Positions 34,134-45,254 of a stretch of DNA of 64,000 bases are shown here, piece by piece. Source of the DNA: Nothopassalora personata (Eukaryota; Ascomycota; Dothideomycetes; Mycosphaerellales; Mycosphaerellaceae); contig CM066288.1 of assembly GCA_033816765.1 (NCBI GenBank), positions 2,914,001 to 2,978,000 on the forward strand. Reading direction: 5' to 3'. The first letter of the stretch is position 1; each line of letters begins with the position of its first letter. Below the pieces are notes generated by a model. It was given only the letters and a program-made list of their open reading frames with translations, did no database searches and was not told the origin of the DNA. Position numbers and translations under genes: made by a program.

Positions 34134-34971
34134 CGTCGGGAAGTGCGCAGGCGCGGGCGCGTGTGGGCGGTTCTTGGGGGGTGTGCGATGCGACTGCGCC
34201 TAGGGCATGATCATCGTCTGGCTGGTGGCTGGTGGTTGGTGGTTGGTGGTTGGTGGCTGGGGCGCGTGGCGTGCAGCGTGCGGTGTACAGTATTGTACTG
34301 TAGGGAGTGGTCGTTGTCGCTGGAAGGCAAGGCGAGGCGTCTGTCGATGTCAATGTCGATCTCGTCGGGTGTAGATTGAGAGGACGTGAAAGGGAGGACT
34401 CGATGCGTGCCGGCGCTGCATGCCAGCCAGGGATGTGCTACGTAAGAGGAGGTGGGTACACGTCGCCGGTCAGCACTATTTTGAGCGCCGGACCCTTTGA
34501 AGAAAAAAAGCTTAGCGAAGCGGTTCCTGGATCCGGGATATAATATCTTCTTATTATCCATGTCACACAGAGCACTCACTTCAATCATGTGGTGGCCGTG
34601 ACGATGCGCAGTCGTCAGCATGTCCACGATGCCTCGGGTGCAGGATACAACGTCCATCTCCATTCTCCACCTGGCGTCATCGAGACCTATTGTCACAAGC
34701 TTTCACAATATCTAGTGCAACAACTCTTTTCAACGTCCAGCAATCAACGAAACGTATCAACATTGGTATGAACTTCTTGCTGTGCATTCTGCAGATCTAT
34801 CTACCTGGAACAATTATGTCTCCTTGGCCATCATCATCATCCTAATCCCATACACCTTGTCCCCGGAGAGCGCCTGCGCCTGCTTGAACGCTTTCACCAA
34901 ATCCCTACTCATAACTCATGTCTCATGTCTCATGTCCCATGTCCATGCTCGTCTACGTCTTCAGGACCCAT
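34134..34971. other. Upstream region of NIPA gene and 3' flank of hsp104
   Basis: 838 bp without a supported gene. At about 34221-34260 there is a short tandem repeat of a GGTTGGT-type 7-mer (five or so units), which on the sense strand of the NIPA gene is a C/A-rich leader or promoter tract. A (ATG)n-like run tctcatgtctcatgtcccatg lies at 34920-34940. Confidence 0.45.
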
Positions 34972-37773
34972 TTACTCCTCATACAGGTCCATGTCGCCGC
35001 CATCGCCGTGAAGCTCCTCGACAGCATCTTCCTCATCCCACATCTCCTCGTCATCATCTTCAAGATCGCTCTCGCCGTGGTTGGGAAGGACGACAATGTG
35101 ACCATCCTCAATTTCGACACGAGCATTCTCACCGTCCCGGACAGCACCTCTGAGGATAAGCACAGCCAGACGGTTGAGAACTTCCTTTTCGATGAGTCGC
35201 TGCAGTGGACGAGCACCATATGCGGGCGAGTAGCCAGCTTCTCCCAGATAATCTTTAACCTCGTCTGACAGAACAATTTTGACGTTTCTGCCATTGCCTT
35301 GGAGTCGCTTCTGTATCTCGTCTAGTCGAACGTCCACAATCTTCCGAATCTCCTTCTTTGTAAGTCGGTTGAAGATGACAATACTGGAGATACGGTTGAG
35401 GAACTCCGGCAGGAAGTAGTTCCGGAGAGCCTGCATCACGAGCTCCTTGGTCGTGGGGTCGATGCGGCCATCTGCTGCGTTGGGCCTGCTAAGGTATTCG
35501 GCTCCCAAGTTGGACGTCATGACGACGATGCAGTTCTTGGCATCGACAACACGACCTTGTCCGTCAGTGATACGACCGTCGTCCATGAGCTGTAGCAGGA
35601 CGGTCAAGACTTCCTTGGCGGCCTTCTCGACTTCGTCGAATAGCAGGATGCTGAATGGCTTGCGGCGAAGAGCTTCAGTGAGCTGACCACCAGCATCGTG
35701 ACCGACATATCCTGGTGGAGCACCAATCATACGTGACAGCGAGTGTCGCTCCTGGTACTCTGACATGTCGAACCGGATCATCGCCTTTGGATCGTCAAAC
35801 AAGAACTCGGCAAGCGCCTTGGTGAGCAACGTCTTACCAGTACCTGATGGACCGCAGAAGAGGAATGATGGAGGTTGACCAGGGTTGGCGAGGCCAGATC
35901 GCTGTAATCTGATCGAGTTTGCCACAGCTGTGACGGCCTCCTTCTGACCGACGACTTGATGGCTGAGAACCTTCTCCATTTGAAGCAGCTTCTCCTTCTC
36001 GGTGGTCTTCAGTCTAGTCACTGGGATACCGGTCCAGCGAGCGACGATTTCATTGATCTGATCAGGTCCAACGGCGTCTGCGACCAGTGAATGCTCGCCA
36101 CTGGCCGCCAGACGTACTGCTTCCTCTTTGTCGGCCACAGCCTTTGCCTTCTCGAGCTCATCGATGCGCTGCTCGACGTTGGGAATGGCATAGTATTTGA
36201 GATCGGATGCTGTCTGGAGATCACGAGTTCGCTCGGCCTCGAGTTGCTTATTGCGGAGTTGGTCGAGCTTGATCTTGGCTTCTTGAATCTCCTTCGATCT
36301 GCTCTTCTCGCTCTCGTACTTCTCGCGTAGAGGCTTGAGTTCTTCTTCGATGTTCGCCTTCTCTGCGCGAGCTTCACGAAGTCGTGCTTGTGATGCTTCA
36401 TCCTTCTCGCGATCAAGAGCGTGGATCTCAATTTCGAGTTGACGAAGCTTGCGCTCCATGTTGTCGAGAATCTCAGGTTGCGATTCGCGTGCCACACGCA
36501 CTGCCGCTGCTGCTTCATCGACCAAGTCAACGGCAGAGTCGGGTAGTCGTCGTTGCGTGAGATAGCGTGCAGCAAGTGTCGCAGCCGAAACGATGGCACC
36601 ATCAAGGATAGTGACACCGTGGTGGACTTCATACTTCTCCTTCAGACCACGCAGAATGGAAATTGTCTCCGGGATCGAAGGCTCTTTGACCAGGACCTGT
36701 TGGAAACGACGTTCGAAGGCCTGATCCTTTTCGATGTACTTCCTGTACTCGGCGAGGGTTGTCGCACCGATGCAGTGAAGTTGACCACGCGCCAGCATTG
36801 GCTTGAGCAAGTTGGCTGCGTCCATACCGCCCTCGCCTGACGAGCCGGCGCCCATTAGCAAGTGAATCTCGTCGACAAAGAGCACGATCATCTCCTTGCT
36901 ATCCTCGATCTCCTTTAGGACGCCCTTCATGCGCTCTTCGAACTCTCCTCGGTATTTGGAGCCAGCGACGAGTGCACCGACGTCGAGCGACAGAAGCTTG
37001 CATGCTGCAAGACCTGCTGGTACATCTGCGTCGACAATTCTTCGTGCGAGGCCTTCGACGACAGTCGTCTTTCCGACACCAGGCTCACCGATCAAGACTG
37101 GGTTATTCTTCGTCCGCCTTGACAGGATTCTGATGACTCTCCTGATCTCCTCCTCTCGCCCAATGACAGGATCAATCTTGCCTTCTCTTGCCATTGCCGT
37201 CATATCGATGGTGAACTTCTTGAGGTTCTCGTGCTCCTCCTCTGCATCTGCAGTCTTACTGTCCACTCGCTTTGTGCCGCGAATCGCCTGGACCGCATCT
37301 TGAACGGTCTTCGGATTCGGCACGTTGGCTTCCGCGAGACACTTCTTGATTGTGTCATCCTGTACGAGCGTCTGGATGAGGTGGTCGACTGCAATGTAGG
37401 AGTCCTTCTGCGTCTTCGATAATTCGTTCGCGCTGCGAAGGACTTTCGAGAAGGAAGGCGACACCGAAATGTTCTCTGGCGGTGGGTCTTGTGAAGGTGT
37501 CCGCACGAGGACTCTGTTCAGTGATCGCTCTAGTAGTTGTGGGTCACCGTGTGCTCGTTCGATGACCTGCTTGAACAGTGGTGCTGAGCTCGCTGCATGT
37601 GATGCATGTGCTGAATTGTTCTGTTGGTCCTTCGACGGGTCTGGCAGTGGGTCTATGAGGGCCACCGCCAAGTGTATGGGCAGCATCTGAGAGTGTGCAT
37701 GCTGCTGTGCGATGTCTTGTGCGTCTGACAACGCCTGAGTGGCCTTGTCGGTGAAGGACATTCCCTGCGCCAT
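34972..37773 (-). CDS. hsp104: Hsp104/ClpB disaggregase
   Basis: 933-residue single exon. N domain (1-160, [20 protein letters not shown]), first AAA+ module with Walker A GEPGVGKT (~229), Walker [17 protein letters not shown], a coiled middle domain (~415-540) and the second AAA+ module with Walker A GPSGTGKT (~643) and [10 protein letters not shown]. The acidic C-terminus ends [10 protein letters not shown], as in cytosolic fungal Hsp104/Hsp98 rather than mitochondrial Hsp78, and no presequence is seen. It forms a hexamer that extracts proteins from aggregates with Hsp70/Hsp40 and gives acquired heat tolerance. A heat-shock-element-like site lies ~230 bp upstream of the ATG. Confidence 0.96.
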   Translation of the reverse strand: MAQGMSFTDKATQALSDAQDIAQQHAHSQMLPIHLAVALIDPLPDPSKDQQNNSAHASHAASSAPLFKQVIERAHGDPQLLERSLNRVLVRTPSQDPPPENISVSPSFSKVLRSANELSKTQKDSYIAVDHLIQTLVQDDTIKKCLAEANVPNPKTVQDAVQAIRGTKRVDSKTADAEEEHENLKKFTIDMTAMAREGKIDPVIGREEEIRRVIRILSRRTKNNPVLIGEPGVGKTTVVEGLARRIVDADVPAGLAACKLLSLDVGALVAGSKYRGEFEERMKGVLKEIEDSKEMIVLFVDEIHLLMGAGSSGEGGMDAANLLKPMLARGQLHCIGATTLAEYRKYIEKDQAFERRFQQVLVKEPSIPETISILRGLKEKYEVHHGVTILDGAIVSAATLAARYLTQRRLPDSAVDLVDEAAAAVRVARESQPEILDNMERKLRQLEIEIHALDREKDEASQARLREARAEKANIEEELKPLREKYESEKSRSKEIQEAKIKLDQLRNKQLEAERTRDLQTASDLKYYAIPNVEQRIDELEKAKAVADKEEAVRLAASGEHSLVADAVGPDQINEIVARWTGIPVTRLKTTEKEKLLQMEKVLSHQVVGQKEAVTAVANSIRLQRSGLANPGQPPSFLFCGPSGTGKTLLTKALAEFLFDDPKAMIRFDMSEYQERHSLSRMIGAPPGYVGHDAGGQLTEALRRKPFSILLFDEVEKAAKEVLTVLLQLMDDGRITDGQGRVVDAKNCIVVMTSNLGAEYLSRPNAADGRIDPTTKELVMQALRNYFLPEFLNRISSIVIFNRLTKKEIRKIVDVRLDEIQKRLQGNGRNVKIVLSDEVKDYLGEAGYSPAYGARPLQRLIEKEVLNRLAVLILRGAVRDGENARVEIEDGHIVVLPNHGESDLEDDDEEMWDEEDAVEELHGDGGDMDLYEE

Positions 37774-38545
37774 ATTTGCGAGACGTCCTCTGACGGCTTG
37801 TGTGTTGAAGTAGTAGTTGTCGTAGAAAAGGTGTGCGAGAAGTGAAGGATGTATATGTTCGCTCGCTTGAGCACTTACGATATGTGGTTCGCACTATGCA
37901 ATTGAGTTGTGACAGTGGAGAGGAAAACGTTGAACCAGGAGGTGTAACAGGAATTATGTACGTTTGAGGCCCAAAGATGCTGGCATGCACGAGCTGCATC
38001 GTGAAGCCTCTAGAAGACAGCGGGAGCGCGCGTCATACGCTAGTCTGTTCTGGTATAGTCCCCGGCTGCCGCCCTCGCCAAGCCTGGCAGAGGCACGTGA
38101 GCGGTGGATGATGTTTCAGACAGTCTCTGCGCGAACTACGCTTTCGAGGATATGGACCTAGGCAGGGCAATGCTGTACAGTCAGTCATGGGCTACAGCAG
38201 ACTCACGACTCAATACGACAGTGTCGCGCACTTCACCATCAGGAAGACCATACGCCAACGAGTGTATCACGATCTCATCGCACAAGACACCAGCATCACG
38301 CCACCTTCCGGATGCTTCGCTGGGATCCATACTGTCGGCACACGTCTCCACCGCATCTCACGACTCTGCACGCACGCCCCGCTACGTGGAAGCACCGATC
38401 GCGAGACACATTATGAGTGCCATGTCATGCTGCGATGTCTTGGCTTGTGGTATGTATGCTTTGTTGGTATCTCAGAAACTACTCGCAAATCTGTGCTACA
38501 GTACCTATGAGCATGCTGTGCGCATTTCTTGTCGCCGTCGTTGGA
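37774..38545. other. hsp104 upstream region and GH43 3' flank
   Basis: No gene is supported. It contains the hsp104 promoter, including a heat-shock-element-like site at 38002-38016, and the 3' untranslated side of the GH43 gene. Confidence 0.45.
38002..38016. promoter_or_regulatory. Heat-shock-element-like site upstream of hsp104
   Basis: Three contiguous 5-bp units tGAAg-cCTCt-aGAAg fit the nGAAn-nTTCn-nGAAn consensus with one mismatch in the middle unit. The distance (~230 bp) and position upstream of hsp104 are reasonable for Hsf1 control, but a single imperfect site can occur by chance. Confidence 0.4.
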
Positions 38546-39635
38546 TTATACGAGGACAGGCCAATAATCTATGAAGTTGATTTTGTTCCATCCAAACTGT
38601 TTTTGGCTGTCGGCGTATCCGATGCTAGTGTTGACTAGTGAGCAAAAGTGTCAGTATGGCCATCAAGTTCTTTGGGGATCGTGGAGACATCAGACTCACC
38701 GTAGTGATATACCATGATCCAGCCATGTTCTGGATCGTGGTATACGGATTGGCCTCCTCCTCCATAGATGTCACCATGGGATGCGAGGATTGTTGTTCCA
38801 CCACCACTGCGACAAGGTGCTCTACTCTTATCCTCCTATGCGGCATCAGTAAGAGTCTGTTTCTTCTGGGGCAAAGACTTACGAATCCGCTGTTCGGGCT
38901 TGTGGACCTGCAGACCTTGACGTGATACTCTGCTCCCGCTGAAGCTGGGCTTGTGTCGAAGCTGCAGCACTGGCCCGCCGAGAAGAACAGATAGTAGTAG
39001 TTGTCGTTCTTGATGAGCGAAGGGCCTTCCACCTTGTGAAGACCAGCTGGATCATACGCGACCTGGACCGATGGACCGGAGATCTTAGTAGGCGGGTCAG
39101 CCATTGGGACTTGATAAAGGTCGTCCCAGAACGATCCGAATGTGATGCGATAGACGCCGTCGTCATTCAGCAAGCTGGCGTCGATGGCATTGTATGCAGA
39201 GCCTTCTTGAGAGGTGATGCCCACGCTTCCCACATCGGTGAACGTTCCACAGTCCATCGACGGTGATGTGGCCAAGCCAATTCCACTGTCCTGGTATCCG
39301 AAGGCGCTGACACTGTAATAGACGTAGTACGTGTCGCCTACCAGACTGACATCCGGAGCCCACAGATCACTGCCTGGGTTGCCGTGCTTTCTCACTGTCG
39401 AGTTCGCTGTCAGCATCTTGCACGCGAAAGTCCATGGTCCGGTGATGTCAGGCGCGGTATGTATCGAGATCAGCCCTCCTGTTGAGAATCTGAAGTATGT
39501 GCCATCGCTGCCGCGGATAACTGATGGATCGTGAGTATCGACGCAATCGCCAGTGCACGCTCCCGGGTTGGGGTACTGTGCCTGAGCCAAGCCAGAGAGT
39601 GAGCCCAGGGCCAGCAGAGCGGTCTTGTATAGCAT
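38546..39635 (-). CDS. Secreted GH43 endo-arabinanase
   Basis: Three exons (38883-39635, 38700-38835, 38546-38634) with introns of 47 nt (GTAAGT...CATAG) and 65 nt (GTGAGT...CACTAG) join in frame to 325 residues, the usual size of fungal AbnA. A signal peptide ([19 protein letters not shown]) precedes the mature start [12 protein letters not shown]. The GH43 five-blade propeller motifs are present: HDPSVIRG with catalytic Asp ~36, a YNAIDASLL segment with the pKa-tuning Asp ~152 and KVEGPSLI with the acid Glu ~203. The exon 2 block [19 protein letters not shown] is typical. It cleaves alpha-1,5-arabinan side chains of pectin outside the cell, fitting a plant-associated lifestyle. Reading through intron 1 would give a false 336-residue frame. 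Confidence 0.93.
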
Positions 39636-40696
39636 CGTCCGGAAGATCTGTACAATGGAAGATGGAAACCAACGGGCGGAAAAGTAACGACCCTTATACC
39701 GTACGGCCGCGGCGAGGAAGAAGACCTTCGTCTTACAGTCAACCTTCAGCTTCGGTCGTAGTCCAATCTATCCCCTGTTCTAGCCAACCGGAGGTTAAAG
39801 GAGCCTCTTAAACACTATAGGTTATGTTGCGAGGCCTTGGCAGCAGAATATATAACACCGTGGTCCGCAATTATTGATATTGTGGTCGAAGAGGCCGGTG
39901 TGTGTACTGTACACACAGCCTACATGAAACATTGTACGAAGACGGGTGCCGCCTTCGCCGTACAGCTGTATCGTCTAGGCCAAGTGGGCGCAGCTGCGAG
40001 CGCGGTGGGAATAATTTAAGCATAGTTCCACTGCAATCTGGCAGATCCCAGCCGAGTCTCGTGGAAAATAGTCATTTTGCCGCGAATGAGACTGGGGGAC
40101 CTGGCCCTGCTCAGCGACACGAGGTCCATACTTTCCGGCTGCAGCCCATTCTTGCTGACCTGGCAGATCGACCGTCGTGCAACTCCTCGTTGATCAATCA
40201 TCGCAATTTGCCTTAGAAGCTCGCTTGGAGGAAGTTGTGGAGGCCCGAGTGTCGTCGTGGAGGACAGGTGGCAAAAGCAATGTACAGGGAAGAAGGGCGG
40301 AAGTGAGTTTGAAGTTTCATGTTTCATTTTCTGGCTGCCTGAACCGTGTTTGGTGTTTGTGCCTGCCGAGGTGGCCTTGGCCCGACTTCACGATTCACGC
40401 TGGGAATCGGAACTTCGCGTCTGTATCCATCTCCAATCAAGGTGCATCAAAGTTATCCATCAAGCGCGGCAAGGTACTATATGCAATGCCGATGCGCTCT
40501 GATATAACGTGCTCTTTGTCGCGTGCAAGGGCTATGCTTCAAGACACCGTTGCTGAGCAAGAGGCTGGACGACAGGAGGCGCGTGAGCCTACGAGACGTG
40601 TCAGTGGGTGAGGATCCTGCAGTCAATGGTGTTTACTTACATGCAGGTGCCATAGTCTTTGGTCCAGTGTCCGGTGCGATGTGCTGATGGCGTCGT
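39636..40696. other. Upstream region of GH43 gene; no gene supported
   Basis: About 1.06 kb. A TATA-like tataacacc lies near 39849. Short plus-strand frames have no domain. The region separates two minus-strand genes. Confidence 0.4.
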
Positions 40697-41617
40697 TCAG
40701 AAGGTGCCCTGCTTCTTGCCAAAGAAGAACACAAGGAGGATGCAGCAGACAACGCAGAATTGGAGTCTGTGAGACGCGTCAGCGGTTGAAGGGGGCCCAC
40801 TTGATGCCGGTGAAAGGGGGGGAACACTCACGCGAAGCTGGTATAGCCTCTCAAACGTGGTGCGTCGTTGTTGTTGTTGTTGTTGTTGTTGTTGCCACCT
40901 TGCTGGTAGACCTGCGCGCGCTCCCAGGCGAGGTCCTTGCCAACGTGCGCGATCTCCTGACGCAGAAGGGCAGCCTCGTTCTCGGCGGCCGTGCGGGTTG
41001 CGATGACTGCCTGCTATCAGTGATGAATGTGGTGGGTGAAGAGGTTGGAAGGCTTACTGGGCTTGATGTATTCGCGCAGACCCAGGGCTACATCGAGCTC
41101 AGGCATCACGCCAAGAACCGAGTGGTCGACGACAGTGAAGGCCTTCTCACCCAACTGTGCTGGGCCCTCAACACTCTGGCAAAAGAACAAAGTTAGCTAT
41201 AACCAAGAACCTCGTGGCAGCGCTTCAGCGACTCGTGTTAAGTAGGGGACACGGCGCGCATCTCAAACAACAATGCCACGCTTCGGTACTTACCTCACGA
41301 CGTTGTCCGGCCTCTTGGATCTCTTGGCCGATTGCTCGGATCATCTGCTCTGCGGCGCTGCCACCGCCCATGTCCTCTGTGATGGTGCGATGGACCTCAC
41401 CTGCCATGGTGAAGTAGTGCAGTGAGTGTACCTCGTCCTCGACTAGGGTTCCCACGACCACCAGATTCTTGATCTGGTAGTATCTTGGACACAACGGTTG
41501 GTTGAGGTTCTTGACGGCCTGGCGGGTGGCACCGACTGTGTCGCCGGCGCCGTAGAGGGCGAGCACTTTCTGGTACTCGACAGCAGCAGCGCCTGGTGGC
41601 GGCGGAGCGAAAGACAT
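40697..41617 (-). CDS. Tail-anchored hypothetical protein, four exons
   Basis: Exons 41294-41617, 41058-41175, 40832-41006 and 40697-40766 join through introns of 118, 51 and 65 nt (donors GTAAGT, GTAAGC, GTGAGT; acceptors all CAG) to 228 residues. It opens MSFAPPPPGAAAVEYQKVL and has an Arg/Glu helix region (EDMGGGSAAEQMIRAIGQEI). Exon 3 encodes TRTAAENEAALLRQEIAHVG and a run of nine Asn from (AAC)9. The last exon adds a C-terminal hydrophobic segment, LQFCVVCCILLVFFFG, ending KKQGTF. This is the layout of a tail-anchored membrane protein with a cytosolic domain. I do not recognise the family. All four joins keep frame, which supports the model. Confidence 0.75.
40867..40893. repeat. (GTT)9 microsatellite coding for poly-Asn
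   Basis: Nine GTT units on the plus strand read as (AAC)9 in the sense of the tail-anchored protein gene, a length-variable coding repeat that keeps frame. Confidence 0.95.
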
Positions 41618-42406
41618 CTTCGATCTCGTGGTTGGCTGTGATATGTGGTGAAGTAGAAAAGAAGCTGTTGAGAGAAGTTAGGGACGGAAGAGAGGGTGTC
41701 AAGGAGGTTGTCAAGAGGAAGAGCTTTACGGACGAAGGTGAAAATATGAGTGTGCGTTTGGTGCCTGGCCAACCAAGGAACCTTTTTCACTCTGGCCTCA
41801 TTTCGCTCACCTGAAACGACACTGGTCATGCGTGTACGTCAGCACAAACGCTGCGGTAAAGATGAAAGACGTTCTTGAACGCGAATCCACGGAACCAAGG
41901 CTCACACAGCACGAGTCGAATATTCGCCCAGCAGCATGGTCTACGAAGGATGGCTCAACGCCCGATATTATGGCCCTCATGGTCTATATCATGACTCTTG
42001 GCGTATACACAGCATCATGCAGGCTCAGATGGCCGTTGATTGATGAGTCACCAGGGCAGCGTAAGTTGCTGCAGCCCCTGGCGACAGATCTCGACTAGAT
42101 CGTGTTGCCCTGCATGACAGCCACTCACAGCGGTCCATTTGCGAACTCGGACCACCAGACCGAGATTTGCATTGACCATCATGCGTTGAACAGCCACCTG
42201 GAGATGGCAGACTGAGGTGAAGTAAGCGGCGGAACATCACTCATGTCCTTGAACGAAGGTCACGCCAAGCATACCACCAGTTGCGAGTCCACGTCGTTCC
42301 GGTGCCATCCGAGCCAACAGCGAGTGACCATCACGACCATTCGTATGTTCCAGTAGCACCTAATCGAAGGCCTTCGCTGAAATGACGATACACACAGCTT
42401 GCAACA
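41618..42406. other. Divergent upstream region, no gene supported
   Basis: 789 bp between the minus-strand tail-anchored gene and the plus-strand F-box-like gene, so it must contain both promoters. I recognise no specific element. Confidence 0.45.
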
Positions 42407-42970
42407 ATGGCCTCAGTCCTCGGCCTCGTCCAGGAGGCTATCCCAACCATGACCACTCTCGAGCTACAATACCTCAAAGGGCTGATTCTCATGCAGCTTG
42501 AGTCCAGGCCGTCGGCTGAGTGCCTGCTCCTCAGGGTTCCTCGCGAGCTACGCGACCGTATCTACTTCTTCGTCGCCGTGGCCAGCATCACCGACCCCAG
42601 CAACAAAAGCGACAAGCCAGTCTCCGGCCTGTCCGGGGCTTGCAAGCAGACTCGGATCGAGTTCGATGACATTATCTACAGCAGCAAGATCATCAAGATA
42701 GAATACTACGAAAGCGCGAGTTTCAAGTGGAAGGTCGTTGATGAGCCGAAGATCATCAGAGCTCTGCTCAGTGGTAAGATTCCCTCTTTCTTCTGTCAAC
42801 CCACCAGCTACGATACGCGGACGGCATTGCGACAGCAGGTAGAGGGCGATAGCAAGTGGGGACATAAGGGCCTCGAGGGGGTTATGGGCTTGGTCACGGC
42901 AGACGAGGGTGGTGGTTTGTACAAATTCAGAGTGTCACGGGAGGAGCTACGAGAGGCGTTGACGGCATGA
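42407..42970 (+). CDS. F-box-like hypothetical protein
   Basis: 187-residue single exon, MASVLGLVQEAIPTMTTLEL. The block LLLRVPRELRDRIYFFVAV (~60-78) is the short F-box-like motif (LxxLPxELRxxIY) seen in many small dothideomycete proteins, followed by SGACKQTRIEFDDIIYSS, the usual CRQxxxE-type motif. The rest has no known domain. Function is unknown; many such proteins are lineage-specific and expanded. Confidence 0.7.
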   Translation: MASVLGLVQEAIPTMTTLELQYLKGLILMQLESRPSAECLLLRVPRELRDRIYFFVAVASITDPSNKSDKPVSGLSGACKQTRIEFDDIIYSSKIIKIEYYESASFKWKVVDEPKIIRALLSGKIPSFFCQPTSYDTRTALRQQVEGDSKWGHKGLEGVMGLVTADEGGGLYKFRVSREELREALTA

Positions 42971-43200
42971 AGCGCGCAGATCACCTCTAATCAATGCGGT
43001 CGAGGTACGCGGCGCCAAAGGGGCGATGGGTGGCTTGGGCGGTCAGACGGACGGTGGTTTGTCTAAAGCGAGCACATGAAAATCGGACACTGCACGAAGC
43101 GCAACGAGCGGCACACTCCAAGAGGTAAAAGTGTCTCAGCCACGGTCCTTGCCTTTCGACTAATATCACTATAGTAATACAGTATGAGGGCGTTCAAGCG

Positions 43201-44901
43201 CTACTCGAATGGCGAGAACTTCTCCAGCCATTTCAACGCGTCAATTTGCTCCGCCTCCAGGATCTCCCGATGCCTCTTACTTCTCACTCTGATTACACAC
43301 TCGGACGTTTGCGGTCTCATATTGAAACCATCCGTATACGCGAAGATGTCATACCGTCTGCCCTCAACTGGTAAGATATCATATGCCCATAAGAGCTTGC
43401 CCAACGCAACGAAAAGACTGTTACTCGCTAGATCGGCGCCGGGGCATATTCTTCGACCCCACCCGAACGAAGAGTGGCCTGATTTCGCTGGATGCACTCG
43501 CTCCCCCAGGTATAGCTGCTTTTCGATACCGAGTTGCCTACGCTCAGGATCAGACAGAAAGCGTATAGGGTCGAAGCGGTGTGGATCGGGATAGTACTCC
43601 TCGTTGAGGTTAATTGCCCAGTTATTGCCCAGGATTGTAGTGCCAGCAGGTATATAATACCTTTCATAGACGTCGCTCTCGGTCGATGCATGCGGTGTGC
43701 CGCCGAGCACAGCTACAGGTCGCCATCGCAAAGTCTCCTTGACCAAAGCTCGAAGGTACGGCAAATGTGGCTCATCTTCAAAGGTAGGACTTCTGTGATC
43801 ACCAACGACAGCATCCAGCTCACTCTGTGCTGCCCTCAGCACGCTCGGATGCGTCACTAATCCCAAAAATGCAGAGCACAGAGTACTCGCCGTCGTGTCC
43901 GAGCCTGCACCAAATAGCGAAGCAGGAATGTACGAGAAGTGCTTCTCGCTGAGCGGGACTTTTTCCCTCTCCCTCAACTCCAGTAGCATCTTACACAGAC
44001 TATCAGGCACCGCTCGAGGGCTTCCACTCTCCTTGGCCTCTCGTATTTCGGCTTCCACCATTCCCAACAGCGCCAAATTCGCCTCTCCTTCCGACCTCCC
44101 CATTCCCTGCACCTCCGTCTTCCACCTCGCTACCCAAGCAGGTAACCTGGCCAGAATCGGAAACGTCTCAGCCAAGAACTTGCCCGGAATATTCAGACCC
44201 GCCATATATTGCATGAACCTGAACCTGTCTTTGATGACCTGCGCCTCCAAGGAATCAATACGGTGGCCATAAGCGACGCAGAAAACAATACTACTCGTAA
44301 ATCGCTCCAGCTCCTTCTCCAAGGCCCCAGGGTTTCCCAACAAAGCACAACACAACCTCACCGCTTCAGCTTCCTGTGTCGGCTTATACAACTTCAGCGC
44401 CGACGGATTCAGAGCCTGATGCAACAACTTCCTCCTCACACTCCAGCCCTGGCCATACGGCTGCGTCAGAATACTAGCATTGCCATTGTAGACCTCTCCC
44501 ATCACGACCATGCGAGGGCGAGACGAGAACTTTGAGCTTCGCTTCTCCATCAACTCCACAGCTACATTCGGATCCGAAATGACCAACGTCGGCTTGCGGC
44601 CAATCCAGATTGTGAAGATGGGACCGTACCGTTTCGACCATTGTTGTAATTGAAGCCAGGGCTTGGATCTTGGGAGGGAGAGTTTGTTGCCTATGAAGGG
44701 GAGTGGGAGAGGGCCAGGAGGGAGGTAGAGCCAGATGTAGAAGTCTTGTAAGAAGATGATGAGGGGGACGAGGAGGAGTGTGAGAATGACAATCAATAAC
44801 GGGTGAGTTGGGACGCTTGGAAGGATGGCGAGGGCCATGGCATTGGTATGACTGCGCGAAGGACGGCAAGACTGTGATGTTGGACGGTCCTGGCATATCA
44901 A
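43201..44901 (-). CDS. Cytochrome P450 monooxygenase
   Basis: Single-exon frame of 566 residues. The likely start is the inner MALAILPSVPTHPLL (ATG at 44836-44838), which puts the membrane anchor (LLIVILTLLLVPLIIFLQDF) near the N-terminus; then the hinge LPPGPLPLPFIGNKL. I-helix oxygen-binding motif GAGSDTTAS (~332), ExxR as ETLRWRP (~388), heme-binding FGWGRRICPGADLA with the axial Cys (~480). All key residues are present, so the enzyme should be active. The general layout is of CYP2-clan fungal P450s of unknown substrate; I cannot name the family. A transposon complex begins ~170 bp upstream of the ATG, so its original promoter has been displaced. Confidence 0.95.
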   Translation of the reverse strand: MICQDRPTSQSCRPSRSHTNAMALAILPSVPTHPLLIVILTLLLVPLIIFLQDFYIWLYLPPGPLPLPFIGNKLSLPRSKPWLQLQQWSKRYGPIFTIWIGRKPTLVISDPNVAVELMEKRSSKFSSRPRMVVMGEVYNGNASILTQPYGQGWSVRRKLLHQALNPSALKLYKPTQEAEAVRLCCALLGNPGALEKELERFTSSIVFCVAYGHRIDSLEAQVIKDRFRFMQYMAGLNIPGKFLAETFPILARLPAWVARWKTEVQGMGRSEGEANLALLGMVEAEIREAKESGSPRAVPDSLCKMLLELREREKVPLSEKHFSYIPASLFGAGSDTTASTLCSAFLGLVTHPSVLRAAQSELDAVVGDHRSPTFEDEPHLPYLRALVKETLRWRPVAVLGGTPHASTESDVYERYYIPAGTTILGNNWAINLNEEYYPDPHRFDPIRFLSDPERRQLGIEKQLYLGERVHPAKSGHSSFGWGRRICPGADLASNSLFVALGKLLWAYDILPVEGRRYDIFAYTDGFNMRPQTSECVIRVRSKRHREILEAEQIDALKWLEKFSPFE

Positions 44902-45002
44902 GGTTCATCTTCGCACGTGCAGCTCTCGGGAGCTCGGCAATTGCAGGCAAAACATTGCCGTGAAGCTGCAGCAAGGTAGACGTCAAGGTAAGAAGAGCTT
45001 GT

Positions 45003-45010
45003 GGATTATG
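45003..45010. other. Target-site duplication, left copy (GGATTATG)
   Basis: GGATTATG here recurs at 60894-60901. The two copies lie 20 and 19 bases outside the shared GTATCTC of the inverted repeats, as expected of an 8-bp target duplication. Confidence 0.75.
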
Positions 45011-45254
45011 GCGGAAGCCTGGAGGTGTAGGTATCTCAATATTCACATTCGAGGTGTCGACATCCGAGGTGTCGACATCCGAGGTGTCTGCTTTCACGTA
45101 ACGAGGTGTCTACAATCCACGTGTCGAGGTATCTACAATCGAGCTCTCTACATTCGACATTCGAAATTCGACATTCGAGATTCGACATGCCGTAAATATA
45201 CTAGGAGCCGCCAAGATTGGCCAAAATTAGCTGCTCCTAGTATATTTATAGCAT
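45011..45254 (+). repeat. Left terminal inverted repeat
   Basis: About 244 bp whose reverse complement is at 60671-60893. The outer part (from GTATCTCAATATTCAC, 45031) has several copies of a CGAGGTGTCGACAT-like subterminal motif and is not RIP-depleted of CA/TG. The inner part is a palindrome (TAAATATACTAGGAGC ... GCTCCTAGTATATTTA). Differences from the right copy are mostly single bases. Confidence 0.85.
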
